A DNA stretch of 5,520 bases from Defluviitaleaceae bacterium. Lineage in GTDB: Bacteria > Bacillota > Clostridia > Lachnospirales > WQUN01. The stretch is from contig WRKK01000171.1 of NCBI GenBank assembly GCA_009782245.1, positions 1 through 5,520 on the forward strand, given 5' to 3'. This document shows positions 5,209 through 5,520 of the stretch, piece by piece; the stretch's first letter is position 1; each line of letters begins with the position of its first letter. The notes beneath the pieces are model-generated. The model was not told where the DNA came from, searched no databases, and was given only the letters and a program-made list of their open reading frames with translations. A program made the position numbers and the translations under genes.

Positions 5209-5245
5209 AAAAAACGGGCAAACATTCACATTTTGCCCGTTTTTT
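5209..5245 (+). terminator. Intrinsic terminator after the oxidoreductase gene
   Basis: A perfect 14-bp inverted repeat (5209-5222 with 5232-5245), core ACGGGCAAA/TTTGCCCGT, has a 9-nt loop and is flanked by A6 and T6. The symmetry means that it could stop transcription in either direction. It begins 22 bp after the stop codon. Confidence 0.92.
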
Positions 5246-5267
5246 GTGCATAAAATATATTTTGCAC
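5246..5267. repeat. Near-palindrome GTGC..AAAATATATTTT..GCAC
   Basis: GTGC (5246-5249) and GCAC (5264-5267) frame an AAAATATATTTT palindrome, with a 2-nt bulge (AT at 5250-5251) on one side. It directly abuts the terminator. It could be an operator-like site, but it lies about 70 bp upstream of the nearest -35 box and could also be chance in AT-rich DNA. Confidence 0.3.
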
Positions 5268-5338
5268 AATTTTAATATTAAACTTGTATGACAAATCCCA
5301 AAAAAACCAAAAAAATTGTTTTTTTTGCGGTTAAACTA

Positions 5339-5367
5339 TTGACAACGCAAAAAACCTCTGCTATACT
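5339..5367 (+). promoter_or_regulatory. Strong sigma-A-type extended -10 promoter reading rightward
   Basis: A consensus TTGACA (5339-5344), a 17-bp spacer and TATACT (5362-5367) preceded by TGC (5359-5361) make this the best promoter in the window. A-tracts lie upstream (5301-5315), including the CCAAAAAAATT also present upstream of rplS. The predicted start is near 5373-5375. No coding start appears in the remaining 145 nt, so the gene it serves lies beyond the window or the product is an RNA. Confidence 0.8.
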
Positions 5368-5373
5368 TGTTTT

Positions 5374-5493
5374 ATAGCACTTTAATGTATATGCAGTCAA
5401 GGTAGAAAATTTTTGCACACGTCATGTGTGCTGAAAAATTGCAGCTATTCTTCACAGATAAAAACTAAATTTACCTACATTTCTTGATTCGTC
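5374..5493 (+). ncRNA. Transcribed leader or small RNA with a bulged hairpin
   Basis: Downstream of the 5339-5367 promoter, AATTTTT-GCACAC (5408-5420) pairs with GTGTGC-TG-AAAAATT (5426-5440), a 13-bp stem with a 2-nt bulge and a 5-nt loop. Flanking it, AGTCAAG (5395-5401) can pair with CTTGATT (5483-5489) with one G-U. Alternatively, 5400-5406 can pair with 5470-5476. The two outer helices share bases and exclude each other, as in some riboswitch-like leaders. There is no open reading frame with a ribosome binding site. I do not recognise a known RNA family; the fold was found by eye, and the end is unknown. Confidence 0.35.
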
Positions 5494-5520
5494 ATATATA
5501 TATATATATATATATATATA
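5494..5520. repeat. (AT)n dinucleotide repeat at the window edge
   Basis: Uninterrupted alternating A and T fill the last 27 bases and may continue beyond the window. Runs this long are uncommon in bacterial chromosomes. It may be a true microsatellite in the leader of the next gene, or an assembly or contig-end artefact. Confidence 0.8.

Overview
The window looks like a chromosomal segment of a low-to-mid GC Bacillota, most likely a clostridial lineage. The evidence is the rplS-lepB-rbgA order, the AAGGAGG-type ribosome binding sites, the sigma-A-type promoters, and a short single-domain YpsC-like THUMP methyltransferase. The genus cannot be read from the sequence. All confident genes lie on the + strand.

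Region by region. 1-433 is a GC-rich repeat zone: a tandem array built from 24-bp modules (1-216), a large foldback (204-293), and palindromic, REP-like pieces up to 433. 470-1603 encodes a THUMP-domain class I SAM-dependent RNA methyltransferase. 1602-1667 holds phased A-tracts and a near-consensus promoter. It drives rplS (1719-2075, ribosomal protein bL19), lepB (2130-2771, signal peptidase I) and rbgA/ylqF (2768-3631, circularly permuted 50S-assembly GTPase). A hairpin followed by seven T sits between rplS and lepB, and lepB and rbgA overlap by 4 bp. 3632-3760 is a GT-rich low-complexity spacer. 3761-3867 is a second copy of the repeat element, in the opposite orientation to the copy at 238-348. 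3840-3984 contains a divergent (minus-strand) promoter, a perfect Shine-Dalgarno and an ATG that open onto only 14 codons, ending inside the repeat. 4026-5186 is a stand-alone Gfo/Idh/MocA-type oxidoreductase with its own promoter and a strong terminator. 5246-5520 has no gene but carries a near-consensus extended -10 promoter, a transcribed hairpin and a terminal (AT)n run.

Functionally, the central block is translation and secretion housekeeping: an RNA (probably rRNA) methyltransferase, a 50S protein, a 50S assembly GTPase, and the protease that removes signal peptides. The oxidoreductase is unrelated sugar or polyol metabolism. The least ordinary content is the repeat family. It flanks the four-gene block in inverted orientation, has a strict 24/48-bp modular build, and appears to have replaced or truncated a divergent gene next to the oxidoreductase. 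I found no defence system, CRISPR array, phage gene, transposase, tRNA or rRNA.
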